This document shows, one piece after another, positions 7,581 through 15,506 of a DNA stretch of 27,375 bases. The translations under genes and the position numbers were made by a program. The stretch comes from a virus: IMG/VR virus record IMGVR_UViG_3300031772_002608, positions 1 to 27,375 of that record, one strand, 5' to 3'. Each line of letters begins with the position of its first letter. Within the stretch, counting starts at the first letter, position 1. The notes below the pieces were generated by a model. It was not told the origin of the DNA, did no database searches, and saw only the letters and a program-made list of their open reading frames with translations.

Positions 7581-9468
7581 GCAACATTTCAATTCCCTTA
7601 CACCATAAAGTTTTTCCAAATGATTCATCATGTAATGGAGCCATATTAATGAAAATCAAACCCGTCATTGTTTTTATGGTTTTTAAATACACTCCATGTT
7701 TTTCTGCCCACAAATCAAACAATTGATTCAACTCTATTAAATTCTTCGTAGTTGTAATGGAATAATTTATTTGAGGGAAGGATTCAGTAAATTTCAAATT
7801 TTTATTATCCTTCATCTTATCATAAGATATCAATAGACCACCATATAGTTTTGCTATATCGTAATACAAGTCTCCGTGGTCTGTATTTCCAGCAAAAGAC
7901 TCTCGCCAATCTAAATAATAGAATTTAGTCGTGATTTCATCATATACAATGTTATCAAACTGTAAATCTCCGTGGAATGCTTTATATCCAATATTACCTT
8001 TGAAATCAAATGGTTTCTCCATGATACTTTTCAACGAAGGAAAGATGTCACCGTTTATTAAAAGTGATTCAGTATAATACTTTTCTCCATATTTGGATAT
8101 GAATGCAGAGATTCTATCAGAGGTTTTAACTCCATAAAAATCTGACATATTTTGTGCACTCAATACTATTGGCTCCTTTGGTTCTTCAACAAAGGTATCC
8201 ATAAATTGTTTATAGAGTTCTAGGTTGTCGTGTTTATAGAGAGTTTTTCCATTCACCCAATCATAAGAGATGAAATGTTTTGTGGATTTGAAACGGTGAG
8301 GAATTTTCCCTCCTAAGTGTAAACCACGTTCTACACGATTCGTGGTAACAGATTCATTACAATTGAATTTTAAGAATTTATCATTTACATGATAGGTGAA
8401 CTCTCCTACATCCTTGGATAAAGATAAGGGTGGAACTCCTAATATCATCTGTGTCTTATTGAAATCGTCTAGGTTTCCCAAGTCAAACCACTCCAAAACT
8501 TTGATTTTTAATTGTGGATACTTGGATGCATTATACCACGCAGAAACCAATTCTCCGTTTTGTATAGCGGATGACAAACAATCCCAAAATACTTGATAAT
8601 CTCGTATGGCAGCAAGGCCAATAAAGGCCATATCAAATCCATCCGATTTCTTGTTTACAAGGGATAATACATCTCCGCTTTTTGTAGATTCTACCGTTGA
8701 ATATTTTTCAGGATAAGCCGTAGGATATACTCCTAACCAATTTCCATCCAATTGAGGTAAATCTACCGAAATTAGACAATCAGCGGTAACAATATAAAAT
8801 GGTCGCTGCAATAAGGATTTACATTGTAGTGCAGAATATCCCGGTCCTGTTCCTTCTCCTTCGAATTTATCAACATCAACGTATGTTATTTTTCTGTCAC
8901 TATGGGCAAGGTCACAATACTCCTTTAAACTTTCGGAAAGATGACCTACAGCTATAACAACATCATATTCTGTTGGAAACTTTTCTATAATATGAGATAT
9001 GACAGCTTTTTCTCCCAGTGGAACGAGAGACTTATTGACGTGTTTAGTTAATTTCTGTAATCGTGTTCCTAATCCAGCAGAAAGAATAAGAACAGCAGGA
9101 ACTTGGTGTTCACCATCTATCTTTCCGTCTTTTCTATTAGAATCATCATCTAATCTAATAACATCATCTACCTCCGGTGTAGATACTTCTTGAAGAATAA
9201 TATCCGACAAAGCAATTACTCGATGCTTTTTTGGTGGAGTAACATTGAAAAAGTCTCCTGCCTTCATAAGCTTTTTCTCTACTATTCCATTATCGTTTTC
9301 TAACCACACTTCTGCTTCTCCAGAAATGATATAGTTTGTTTCACGTTTGAAATTGTGATATTGAAAGCTGGTTTTGTATCCGGCGTTAATGTAAATTCGT
9401 TTGTAACAATAACGGTCGTTTAATTCTAACCATTCTTCTTTTCCCCACGGTTTATAAACTGTTTTCAT
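7567..9468 (-). CDS. Three-domain fusion: cupin + nucleotidyltransferase + APH/choline-kinase-like kinase
   Basis: A 633-residue protein from ATG 9468, preceded by AAGGA four bases upstream; a GTG at 9483 is less likely because it would overlap the GT2 stop. Residues 1-105 are a cupin resembling the C-terminal domain of mannose-6-P isomerase/GDP-mannose pyrophosphorylase (KPWGKEEW, FQYHNFKRETNYIISG). Residues 126-345 are a nucleotidyltransferase (LSAGLGTRLQKLT, NKSLVPLGEKAVI, and YIVTADCLI at the metal site). Residues 360-633 resemble aminoglycoside phosphotransferase/choline kinases: the catalytic loop HGDLQFDN (499-506) and the metal aspartate in YYLDWRE (Asp520). The last two domains recall the LicC and LicA pair. 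It probably phosphorylates and nucleotide-activates a sugar or an alcohol; which one is unknown. Confidence 0.83.
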   Translation of the reverse strand: MKTVYKPWGKEEWLELNDRYCYKRIYINAGYKTSFQYHNFKRETNYIISGEAEVWLENDNGIVEKKLMKAGDFFNVTPPKKHRVIALSDIILQEVSTPEVDDVIRLDDDSNRKDGKIDGEHQVPAVLILSAGLGTRLQKLTKHVNKSLVPLGEKAVISHIIEKFPTEYDVVIAVGHLSESLKEYCDLAHSDRKITYVDVDKFEGEGTGPGYSALQCKSLLQRPFYIVTADCLISVDLPQLDGNWLGVYPTAYPEKYSTVESTKSGDVLSLVNKKSDGFDMAFIGLAAIRDYQVFWDCLSSAIQNGELVSAWYNASKYPQLKIKVLEWFDLGNLDDFNKTQMILGVPPLSLSKDVGEFTYHVNDKFLKFNCNESVTTNRVERGLHLGGKIPHRFKSTKHFISYDWVNGKTLYKHDNLELYKQFMDTFVEEPKEPIVLSAQNMSDFYGVKTSDRISAFISKYGEKYYTESLLINGDIFPSLKSIMEKPFDFKGNIGYKAFHGDLQFDNIVYDEITTKFYYLDWRESFAGNTDHGDLYYDIAKLYGGLLISYDKMKDNKNLKFTESFPQINYSITTTKNLIELNQLFDLWAEKHGVYLKTIKTMTGLIFINMAPLHDESFGKTLWCKGIEMLHANK

Positions 9469-9469
9469 A

Positions 9470-10183
9470 TTATCCTTGACCACGGTTCTCTGATTCAGTA
9501 AATGTTTTTTGGTAGTTTAAATTAGTAGCAACTTGTAGTTCGATGGTTTTATCATGATACAAGGCATATTCTTCTTCTTTAGGGAGAACTACATATTGAA
9601 TGAACCCATCAATTTGTTCGTGTAATTTTTTCTTCCATTTAATACGAGGATAGTCATTTTTGAATATTCGTCCTTGATAATCACCTGTATTCCAATTGAC
9701 CAGCGGACGTTGTAATGTAGGAGACATAGATAAATTCCATCCCCATTGTTTTGCATGTTCTTCTGTCACTCCTTTGAAATCATTGACTCTAGGAATCCAA
9801 AATAATTCTGCTCCAGGATTGCTTCCTATAAGTAATTTAAGATTTTCTCCCAATAACGTCTCCGGAGGAAGTTCATCTCCGTCTATTTGAAAAATGAAAT
9901 CTCCAGAGCAATTTTCTACACCATAATTTTTATGAGCACCATAATCATTGTTTAGGGGATGAACTATGGATTTGAAGTTAGTTTTTTCCAATATACAATT
10001 TGGATGGCAAATAAATGTTCCTACGGTTTCGTATGATGGAGCACCAATCTTATCATGCAACGTATCTATTAGAATTACAACCTCGTCGGTAGGCACCGAA
10101 GAAATAGCATTATTTAGAGTCCACAATAGATTCTTTAATGTTTCCGACTCGGTACTACATGTAACTAAGTAACTTATTTTCAT
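9470..10183 (-). CDS. Family 2 glycosyltransferase
   Basis: A 237-residue GT-A-fold transferase. The N-terminus MKISYLVTCSTESETLKNLLWTL follows the GT2 opening strand and helix. The acidic nucleotide-sugar and metal site is IFQIDGDELPP, preceded by GAHKNYGVENCSGDF, the usual N-x-G-x-x-x-A-x-G-D pattern. KWKKKLHEQIDG near residue 185 resembles the C-terminal His-containing loop. It has no membrane helix, so it acts in the cytoplasm. One base separates its stop from the start of the fusion gene. Members transfer an activated sugar to glycans, lipids or proteins; the acceptor is unknown here. Confidence 0.82.
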   Translation of the reverse strand: MKISYLVTCSTESETLKNLLWTLNNAISSVPTDEVVILIDTLHDKIGAPSYETVGTFICHPNCILEKTNFKSIVHPLNNDYGAHKNYGVENCSGDFIFQIDGDELPPETLLGENLKLLIGSNPGAELFWIPRVNDFKGVTEEHAKQWGWNLSMSPTLQRPLVNWNTGDYQGRIFKNDYPRIKWKKKLHEQIDGFIQYVVLPKEEEYALYHDKTIELQVATNLNYQKTFTESENRGQG

Positions 10184-10201
10184 TAGTTAACTTCTTCGTA
10201 T

Positions 10202-11548
10202 TTAAACTGCTGTTGGTGGTGTCAGTTTAGTTAATTGTGGCAATTCCACTTTTTTGAGTTTTGGAAGCACCAATTTTTGTTCGACAGCAAACGTAGGAAC
10301 GTATTTATCAAATACTGAGTGTAATACCTTATCCATAGATTCCATCGAAAACTTCTGTTCGTTCTCAATTCTTAACTGTTCAGCCTTATCTACGAATGCC
10401 CCATGATGATATAATACATTTTTGAATGCATCGGCGGCGTTATTGTAGTTTACATTGAACCAGCCCGATTCTGCAATCAACCATTCATTTACAGATTCTC
10501 CAGGAATTTGTTTGACTTCACCCTCAAGCAATTTACAAAATTTTGGATTTAAGAAATCCAAATGTCCACTCCAATTAGGAACTATCAGTGGTTTTCCACT
10601 TAATGAGGATAATAAGAGAGGATGACCATAACCTTCTCCGTGAGTAAATGATGTATGAACTTTGACTTTTTTGTGGTTGTATAGAGAATTCATTTCTGCA
10701 TCAGTCAAACATCCATAAATCAAATAAACATTAGGCAATTCATTTACTTTATCAGGCGAACCAGCAATATTTTCTCGGATAGCCTTCACTTTAGCTATCA
10801 TATCATATTTGTCCATATTACAGATTGCAGCTCCACTGGTTTTAAGTAAAAGAGCAGGACGAGTATTGATATCTTTCCAATTACGGAAAGTTTCAGAGAA
10901 AGTTTTGATAAGATTACCGATATCTTTTCTATCTCCGAAGAGATTTCCGCTAGTCCACTGACCAACAAACAAAAAACAAAATTCTTCAGGAATCGAAGAC
11001 ATCACCGAATCTATTGTAGGCGAAGATTCATCTGTCTTTTTATAAACCTTAGTGTCGGCTCCCCAAAATACAACTTCCATCGGCTTTTCGGATTTTAATT
11101 GAACAGGAGGTTGATTAGCAGTATTTTTTGTATAAGATGCTCCCTCAAGGACATTCTTAGAATGAACTGAAGTAACGATATTCATATTCATTCGATTCAA
11201 TCCCTCTATCCAGTCTCCTTTAGCAACAGTCGTCTCAATACCCGCAGTCATTCCGATGTTAAATTTTGCTAGAGGTTGAAACTCTGGAGGAATAGAACAT
11301 TGGATATAAAGTTCAGGTTGTCTTGGTAGTTGTGAACGCAATATCTTTGAGAACAATGTCTTTTCTTCTACATCAGTGACTTCATTCATAAGATGTTTAC
11401 GATTGCATCCTCCCCAACGAGTAGGAATAAGATGTAAATCGAATTTATCATAACGAACTAAGCTTTTGGCTACTGCCATTGCCCAATCACCATATCCACT
11501 TCTTGTCCAGAGTGGAGCCTGAAATACACAAATAGGTTTATTACTCAT
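10202..11548 (-). CDS. GT4-type (GT-B fold) glycosyltransferase
   Basis: A 448-residue GT-B enzyme. The N-terminal glycine-rich acceptor loop is WTRSGYGDWAMAVA (around residues 14-27). The donor-site motif HTSFTHGEGYGHPLLLSSLSG (around 300-320) contains the E-G-x-G-x-P-L-L-L pattern equivalent to the GT4 E(x7)E region, followed by PLIVPNWSGHLDFL. Unlike many GT4 proteins, the second glutamate position is a serine (LLSSLSG), which may reduce or alter retaining activity. The stop lies 18 bases before the GT2 gene, and the start overlaps the Cys-rich small gene by ATGA. It is one of two GT-B enzymes in the block; the donor is unknown. Confidence 0.82.
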   Translation of the reverse strand: MSNKPICVFQAPLWTRSGYGDWAMAVAKSLVRYDKFDLHLIPTRWGGCNRKHLMNEVTDVEEKTLFSKILRSQLPRQPELYIQCSIPPEFQPLAKFNIGMTAGIETTVAKGDWIEGLNRMNMNIVTSVHSKNVLEGASYTKNTANQPPVQLKSEKPMEVVFWGADTKVYKKTDESSPTIDSVMSSIPEEFCFLFVGQWTSGNLFGDRKDIGNLIKTFSETFRNWKDINTRPALLLKTSGAAICNMDKYDMIAKVKAIRENIAGSPDKVNELPNVYLIYGCLTDAEMNSLYNHKKVKVHTSFTHGEGYGHPLLLSSLSGKPLIVPNWSGHLDFLNPKFCKLLEGEVKQIPGESVNEWLIAESGWFNVNYNNAADAFKNVLYHHGAFVDKAEQLRIENEQKFSMESMDKVLHSVFDKYVPTFAVEQKLVLPKLKKVELPQLTKLTPPTAV

Positions 11549-11772
11549 ATCATTACTTCTTCTAATTTTACTGATTCGTTGAACTCCGATTTTAGGAATT
11601 CTATAATTTTATCTGCACAATCATCACAAATATCCAATGTGATAGATTGTAAATCGTATTTACTACCATAACCAAAATCCATTTTGAGTCTTCCGTATGC
11701 TTTAACATCACTATGCTTATCACAATAATGTTCAGACTCCTCTATTACAGCTTGAACGGTTATTTTTTTCAT
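11545..11772 (-). CDS. Small hypothetical protein with CxxH/CxxC pairs
   Basis: A 75-residue protein I do not recognise. Two metal-ligand pairs can be seen, CDKH (residues 17-20) and CDDC near residue 50, about 30 residues apart, which would suit a small zinc ribbon. The middle (KMDFGYGSKYDLQSITLDI) looks like beta strands and the C-terminus like a helix. Both ends overlap neighbours by ATGA (dUTPase upstream, GT4 downstream), so it is certainly translated in this operon if the neighbours are. Function unknown; a small binding or regulatory protein is possible. Confidence 0.6.
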   Translation of the reverse strand: MKKITVQAVIEESEHYCDKHSDVKAYGRLKMDFGYGSKYDLQSITLDICDDCADKIIEFLKSEFNESVKLEEVMI

Positions 11773-12461
11773 TGAATTGACTGTTCTCTTTCTTTTACTA
11801 AAGATTCATAACTTTTAGGCAATTCGACTCTAATTTTTTCTTTCCATTTAGATACTAGATTAGAAATTTGTTCTGGTGTTTTAGTACCAACATCTATATA
11901 TTCTACTTTTCTTTCAGCAACCGTAGATAATCTTTCTGTTACTATCGAATCTTCATCTTTAATTTTATCTACTGTAGGCAAATCGGATATTTTTCTATTA
12001 GGATGAAAGAATCCTCCACCACGTTTAATAATCATCTGATCTCCTGTACTTCCGAAACCATCAGAACCACGTTCGGTTGTTTCCAAATTTTCTACAACAC
12101 TGAAATTTGAATCCATACATTGTTCAAAAATAATTTGTGCAATTTTATCTCCTACCGAAACTTTTTTCGTCTCGGTGGAGAGGTTGACTAACAACACGCC
12201 AACCTCTCCACGATAATCTGCATCTATTACACCAGCCAACACATCTATACCGTTTTTTAATGCTAATCCACTACGAGGGGCAATGCGACCATAAAATCCC
12301 TGTGGTATGGCCATTTTAACATGTGTACTGAATAATTTTCTTTCCATAGATTTTAATTCATATTCTTCCGTAGAATACAAATCATATCCAGCACAATCCA
12401 CACTTCCTTTTGTCGGAGTCTTAGCAGTAGGACCAATAAGTTGTAACGATATATTTAACAT
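11769..12461 (-). CDS. Trimeric dUTPase with a C-terminal extension
   Basis: A 230-residue protein. Residues 1-142 are a standard trimeric dUTPase with all five motifs: GYDLYS (motif 1), APRSGLALK (2), GVIDADYRGEV (3, with the catalytic Asp), the KIAQIIFE region (4) and RGSDGFGSTG (5). The enzyme hydrolyses dUTP to dUMP and PPi, keeping uracil out of phage DNA and feeding dTMP synthesis. Normal dUTPases end just after motif 5; here about 88 more residues follow, mostly charged and helical-looking, ending KEREQSIQ. The extension matches nothing I recognise. Upstream is a 44-base gap that may hold a promoter, while the downstream gene overlaps by ATGA. Confidence 0.92.
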   Translation of the reverse strand: MLNISLQLIGPTAKTPTKGSVDCAGYDLYSTEEYELKSMERKLFSTHVKMAIPQGFYGRIAPRSGLALKNGIDVLAGVIDADYRGEVGVLLVNLSTETKKVSVGDKIAQIIFEQCMDSNFSVVENLETTERGSDGFGSTGDQMIIKRGGGFFHPNRKISDLPTVDKIKDEDSIVTERLSTVAERKVEYIDVGTKTPEQISNLVSKWKEKIRVELPKSYESLVKEREQSIQ

Positions 12462-12466
12462 AACAC

Positions 12467-12510
12467 ACTATAATGTAATCTATATACCTTATATTTGTAA
12501 AGTATTTATA
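12467..12510 (-). promoter_or_regulatory. Possible promoter region before dUTPase
   Basis: The 44-base gap between two minus-strand genes is very AT-rich. On the minus strand it carries TATAAATA (12510-12503), identical to the T4 late-promoter core, and TATAGT (12472-12467), a good -10 look-alike only 5 bases before the dUTPase ATG. There is no convincing -35 at the right distance for the latter. The same TATAAATA string also occurs inside coding sequence elsewhere in this AT-rich window, so chance is a real possibility. No hairpin terminator was seen here. Confidence 0.22.
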
Positions 12511-13987
12511 CTACAATTTTTTCGATTTCAGATTTAAGTTTTTCTAAATCTATTCGGGGAATCTCAAACCCCATGTTTCCAGGCATTGTATGACCAACAT
12601 AATCTTTGTCGGTAAATAAACCAACATTTTTTACAGGTCGGAATTTTTCTAATGTATAATCCATACAAGTAACAAATTGATTACACATGTTCTCGGAATT
12701 AAGTCCGCCTTCATTCAATGACCACTGACGGCCTTTTAATCCACAAGCAATTCTTTTTTCTGGACCCATTACATACCAATACATGAGAGCTTCTGCGGCA
12801 TCTTCCCATTTAGCAATATCATCAAAAATATAAGGTGTAGGAATAGAACCCTGTACACATCTGACGGCCGGCCATACTGGTTTTGCCCAACATCCATGAC
12901 GACGATATTTACCACAACTATTAGAACCAAAATCTCTGTCAAAGACAATCGGAGAACCATCATCTTTAACTTGACCAATCTGGTCTTGTAATCCTCCTGT
13001 TGCTGCAACTACTATAGGAGTGCCTGCCATAATAGATTCTGCGGTCGAAAGTCCGAATCCTTCGTTGGATGACAAATTGATAGTTACATCAGCCATGTTA
13101 TACAAGAAATTCATATCTTCCGGAGACAATCTAGCCGTTGAGAATACGACATCATATTCAGGACAGAATGCTTCTTTAACAGCAACCAAATCCGTACCAG
13201 CATCTTGTCTTGGTTCGGTATGAAGAACCAATACACACTTCTTGGCTTCTTCTTTTGATAAATTATCACAAAACGTCTTATATGCTAAGAGTATGTTACT
13301 GGTACGTTTACGTTGAACGTTTCTGCTATTATAGAATACACAAAAATCATATTGTTTGCCGCCAAAAATTTCTTTCTTCTTCTTTAAGAGAAGTGGTTCA
13401 TCTTTTTGGAAAGGTTTGAAGACTTTTGCATTAATTCCATGAGGAACGTAATGTATTAAAGTTTTTCCGTTCATTTCCTTGTCTTCTACGGTACAACAAT
13501 TTTCTGGATTCATTACCCATTTATTAATGTTGTAGGTTTGCTTACTAATCGACATCAATAAGTCACAGGATTCGTAGAAAGGTCGATTGTACATCGGATA
13601 AGGAATATCATCCCAAATATTGAGATAGGTCAATGGAACGAAAGTTCTAATTTGTCTTTCGATGGCATATAACCAAGTCCAGAAACGTGGGTCGGTAAAA
13701 TGCATGATTGCATCAGGCTTTTCTTTATCAAGAATGTTGAAGAGAATATCTTCATTACCATATCCATCTACAGGATAAAGTGTCAACTTGGCATCTTTTA
13801 CTCCAGTCGATTGAACACATGCTGTGTCCATGTTAATGATTTTTCCGGCTTCCGGATGTTTGATGGCTCCAGCGAGTTGAACCCAATCATATCTATGAAG
13901 GGTTCCTAAAACCATTTCTCTGGACATAGTGGCAATACCGCTATGCATTCTAAGATCGTCTGATAGTAACAATATTTTCTTTTTCAT
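12506..13987 (-). CDS. GT4-type (GT-B fold) glycosyltransferase
   Basis: A 493-residue protein from ATG 13987 (MKKKILLLSDDLRMHSGIA); a GTG at 14029 would add 14 residues and overlap the ribbon-helix-helix gene, so it is not preferred. The N-terminal loop SDDLRMHSGIATMSREM is the GT4 acceptor-side glycine loop. The nucleotide-binding half contains VFYNSRNVQRKRTSNILLA and the donor motif SSNEGFGLSTAESIMAGTPIV, a textbook GT4 E-G-F-G-x(3)-E block with both glutamates. GGLQDQIG follows. It is therefore more orthodox than the GT-B enzyme at 10202-11548. It is separated from the sugar cassette by dUTPase and a small gene. Donor and acceptor are unknown; virion, DNA or host-surface glycosylation are all possible. 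Confidence 0.85.
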   Translation of the reverse strand: MKKKILLLSDDLRMHSGIATMSREMVLGTLHRYDWVQLAGAIKHPEAGKIINMDTACVQSTGVKDAKLTLYPVDGYGNEDILFNILDKEKPDAIMHFTDPRFWTWLYAIERQIRTFVPLTYLNIWDDIPYPMYNRPFYESCDLLMSISKQTYNINKWVMNPENCCTVEDKEMNGKTLIHYVPHGINAKVFKPFQKDEPLLLKKKKEIFGGKQYDFCVFYNSRNVQRKRTSNILLAYKTFCDNLSKEEAKKCVLVLHTEPRQDAGTDLVAVKEAFCPEYDVVFSTARLSPEDMNFLYNMADVTINLSSNEGFGLSTAESIMAGTPIVVAATGGLQDQIGQVKDDGSPIVFDRDFGSNSCGKYRRHGCWAKPVWPAVRCVQGSIPTPYIFDDIAKWEDAAEALMYWYVMGPEKRIACGLKGRQWSLNEGGLNSENMCNQFVTCMDYTLEKFRPVKNVGLFTDKDYVGHTMPGNMGFEIPRIDLEKLKSEIEKIVV

Positions 13988-14009
13988 ATTAGATATAACT
14001 TTTTTGGGT

Positions 14010-14219
14010 TTATGAACCGAAAGATCCACTGTGGCTTAATTTTGGAATAACAAATTCATCTACGACTGATTGAAATGAATCTTTGATTAGATATAGATTA
14101 ACACATCGTTCGACGAACGTTTGTAAAGTTAATTTCTTCCTAACTGTTTTGATTTTGAAGTCGTCGTATAAGTTGTTTTCCAACTTTACCGTTGTGGCTA
14201 TTCTTGTGTCTTTTTTCAT
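14010..14219 (-). CDS. Ribbon-helix-helix (Arc/CopG-like) DNA-binding protein
   Basis: A 69-residue protein. Residues 8-13 (ATTVKL) form a likely DNA-contacting beta strand, followed by helix ENNLYDDFKIKTVRKK, a turn at LTLQ, and helix TFVERCVNLYLI. This is the classic order and spacing of the dimeric ribbon-helix-helix fold. The C-terminal 20 residues (VIPKLSHSGSFGS) are a flexible-looking tail. It probably acts as a small transcriptional repressor. A perfect 14-base inverted repeat lies 8-21 bases upstream of its ATG, suggesting self-regulation. There is no Shine-Dalgarno. Confidence 0.7.
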   Translation of the reverse strand: MKKDTRIATTVKLENNLYDDFKIKTVRKKLTLQTFVERCVNLYLIKDSFQSVVDEFVIPKLSHSGSFGS

Positions 14220-14226
14220 ACTTTAA

Positions 14227-14240
14227 AACGTATTTACGTT
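14227..14240. promoter_or_regulatory. Inverted repeat, candidate operator of the ribbon-helix-helix gene
   Basis: AACGTA-TT-TACGTT is a perfect 6-base inverted repeat around a 2-base centre. It lies in the 73-base gap just upstream of the minus-strand ribbon-helix-helix gene (start 14219). Ribbon-helix-helix dimers commonly bind such short palindromes and repress their own genes. The position, within the leader, would also allow a block to transcription or translation initiation. A hairpin of 6 base pairs with a 2-base loop would be strained, so a DNA site is more likely than an RNA structure. Confidence 0.4.
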
Positions 14241-14292
14241 AATCCCTACGAATTTAAGTATGGATGAAATTAAGGAATCAGCCAAGAAAATG

Positions 14293-14529
14293 TTATTTTA
14301 TTTCAGACGAACGTAACCAGACCCAGAAAAACTTACTTCCTTTAGGAGATACTGTATTTTTTGGTGGAACACTAACCATTAATTTATTAGTTGATGAATT
14401 ATACAATAAAAGATGGTTAGGATTGATGGACTTTAATTCCTTAATCAATTCTTTGTTTTTGGGTTTTACAGAAGATACACGTTTTATTGCTTCTTTTACT
14501 GTACCAAAATTTTCGAGATATTCTGCCAT
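14293..14529 (-). CDS. Hypothetical small protein
   Basis: A 78-residue basic protein I do not recognise (MAEYLENFGTVKEAIKRV at the start). It looks helical in the first half (KEAIKRV, KNKELIKELKSI) and then has beta-rich sequence (LLLYNSSTNKLMVSV). Support for translation comes from the GGAG five bases before ATG 14529, formed by the end of the nuclease gene two bases upstream, and from agreement in strand with its neighbours. A plus-strand frame covering the same bases is longer but has no promoter or context. Function unknown; a nuclease partner is possible because of the coupling. Confidence 0.6.
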   Translation of the reverse strand: MAEYLENFGTVKEAIKRVSSVKPKNKELIKELKSINPNHLLLYNSSTNKLMVSVPPKNTVSPKGSKFFWVWLRSSEIK

Positions 14530-14531
14530 GT

Positions 14532-15497
14532 TTACTCCATCTCTTCTTTAGACAAATCCGACTTACCATCACAAGTAACTTTATGATGTGGACAGTATTT
14601 ACAGTTCTTTTTAGCTTTGCCAGGAATTTTAGGATACTTATCCAAAGTTTCATTGAACGTTCCATCTGATTTGAAACAATCAGTAACGAATTGTGAAAAG
14701 ATGTTAATCGTTTCCACTAAATTCTTAGTTGCATGTTTTGGAACGAACGTTTGAATATGACTTTGTGGATATGGATAATCTTTATAGAGCTTTCTCTTTA
14801 CAATGAAAAATTCTACGTCAATCTTATCTATTGGAATGTTGTGTTTCCTACTAAAGAATGATTTATAAAGTAGAATCTGTGCCACTTTAGATGGGTCTTC
14901 TTTTTGATACTTGTTCCAACCCATTCGGCTTGTTTTGATATCAAAAATTTTGTATCTACCGGTGTTTTTCTCTTTTAAAATAACGTCGATGTAACAAATG
15001 AAGTCAATATTGTTTTTGATAGGCATTATGATTTCATCTTCAATACCAAAGAACTCATATTTGTTCGATGGGAAGTGTTTCATCCTATTACTAACATTCT
15101 TAAAAGCATTGATAATGGCATCGCCGTCGTCCATGAATTCTTTTAGTTCTTCAGGAGTAGGAATCAATTTTCCCGATTCTATTTCTCTCTTGAATGATTC
15201 TTCGAAAAGAGGATATAATTCAATTTGGTCAGCTTTCAACACGCTTTCCTTATACATGACTTCAATGTATTTCTGAAATGCTTCATGGATAGCAGTACCA
15301 AAGCTCATACTCATGGAGGATTCGGTTTTCCTCAATCCTTTAACAAAATCAAGATACCACCTATGGGGACAATTGAACCAATTTGAAAATTGAGAATAGC
15401 TGACCTTCTTTTTTTTCTTTTCAATTGGTACATCTACAATGGCAACCGTTTCGGTGGTTGGAGATGTAGTCGATTCGATTTTATTTGGTTCTTCCAT
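14532..15497 (-). CDS. Cas4/RecB-like PD-(D/E)XK nuclease
   Basis: A 321-residue protein. The nuclease core is visible as GTAIHEAF (residues 67-74, the motif His), then an aspartate strand FICYIDVILKE and FDIKTSRMGW, which supplies the D-x-K of the PD-(D/E)XK motif, followed by QILLYKSFF. A cysteine in SNWFNCPHRW (Cys43) and three clustered cysteines in CKYCPHHKVTC near the C-terminus match the four ligands of the iron-sulfur cluster in Cas4/AddB-type nucleases. The first 30 residues are a low-complexity, Thr/Lys-rich leader. Such proteins in T4-related phages are thought to act as recombination or end-processing exonucleases. It is the first gene after the divergent promoter region. Confidence 0.83.
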   Translation of the reverse strand: MEEPNKIESTTSPTTETVAIVDVPIEKKKKKVSYSQFSNWFNCPHRWYLDFVKGLRKTESSMSMSFGTAIHEAFQKYIEVMYKESVLKADQIELYPLFEESFKREIESGKLIPTPEELKEFMDDGDAIINAFKNVSNRMKHFPSNKYEFFGIEDEIIMPIKNNIDFICYIDVILKEKNTGRYKIFDIKTSRMGWNKYQKEDPSKVAQILLYKSFFSRKHNIPIDKIDVEFFIVKRKLYKDYPYPQSHIQTFVPKHATKNLVETINIFSQFVTDCFKSDGTFNETLDKYPKIPGKAKKNCKYCPHHKVTCDGKSDLSKEEME

Positions 15498-15506
15498 TTG
15501 ACCAGA

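Noticed and set aside
13987-14029. GTG start giving a longer glycosyltransferase
   Set aside because: The added residues do not fit the family, and it would overlap the ribbon-helix-helix gene; ATG 13987 begins exactly at the first GT4 strand.
14264-14551. Plus-strand frame of 95 residues
   Set aside because: It covers the minus-strand 78-residue gene, which has a good Shine-Dalgarno, tight coupling to its neighbour and the same strand as the block.
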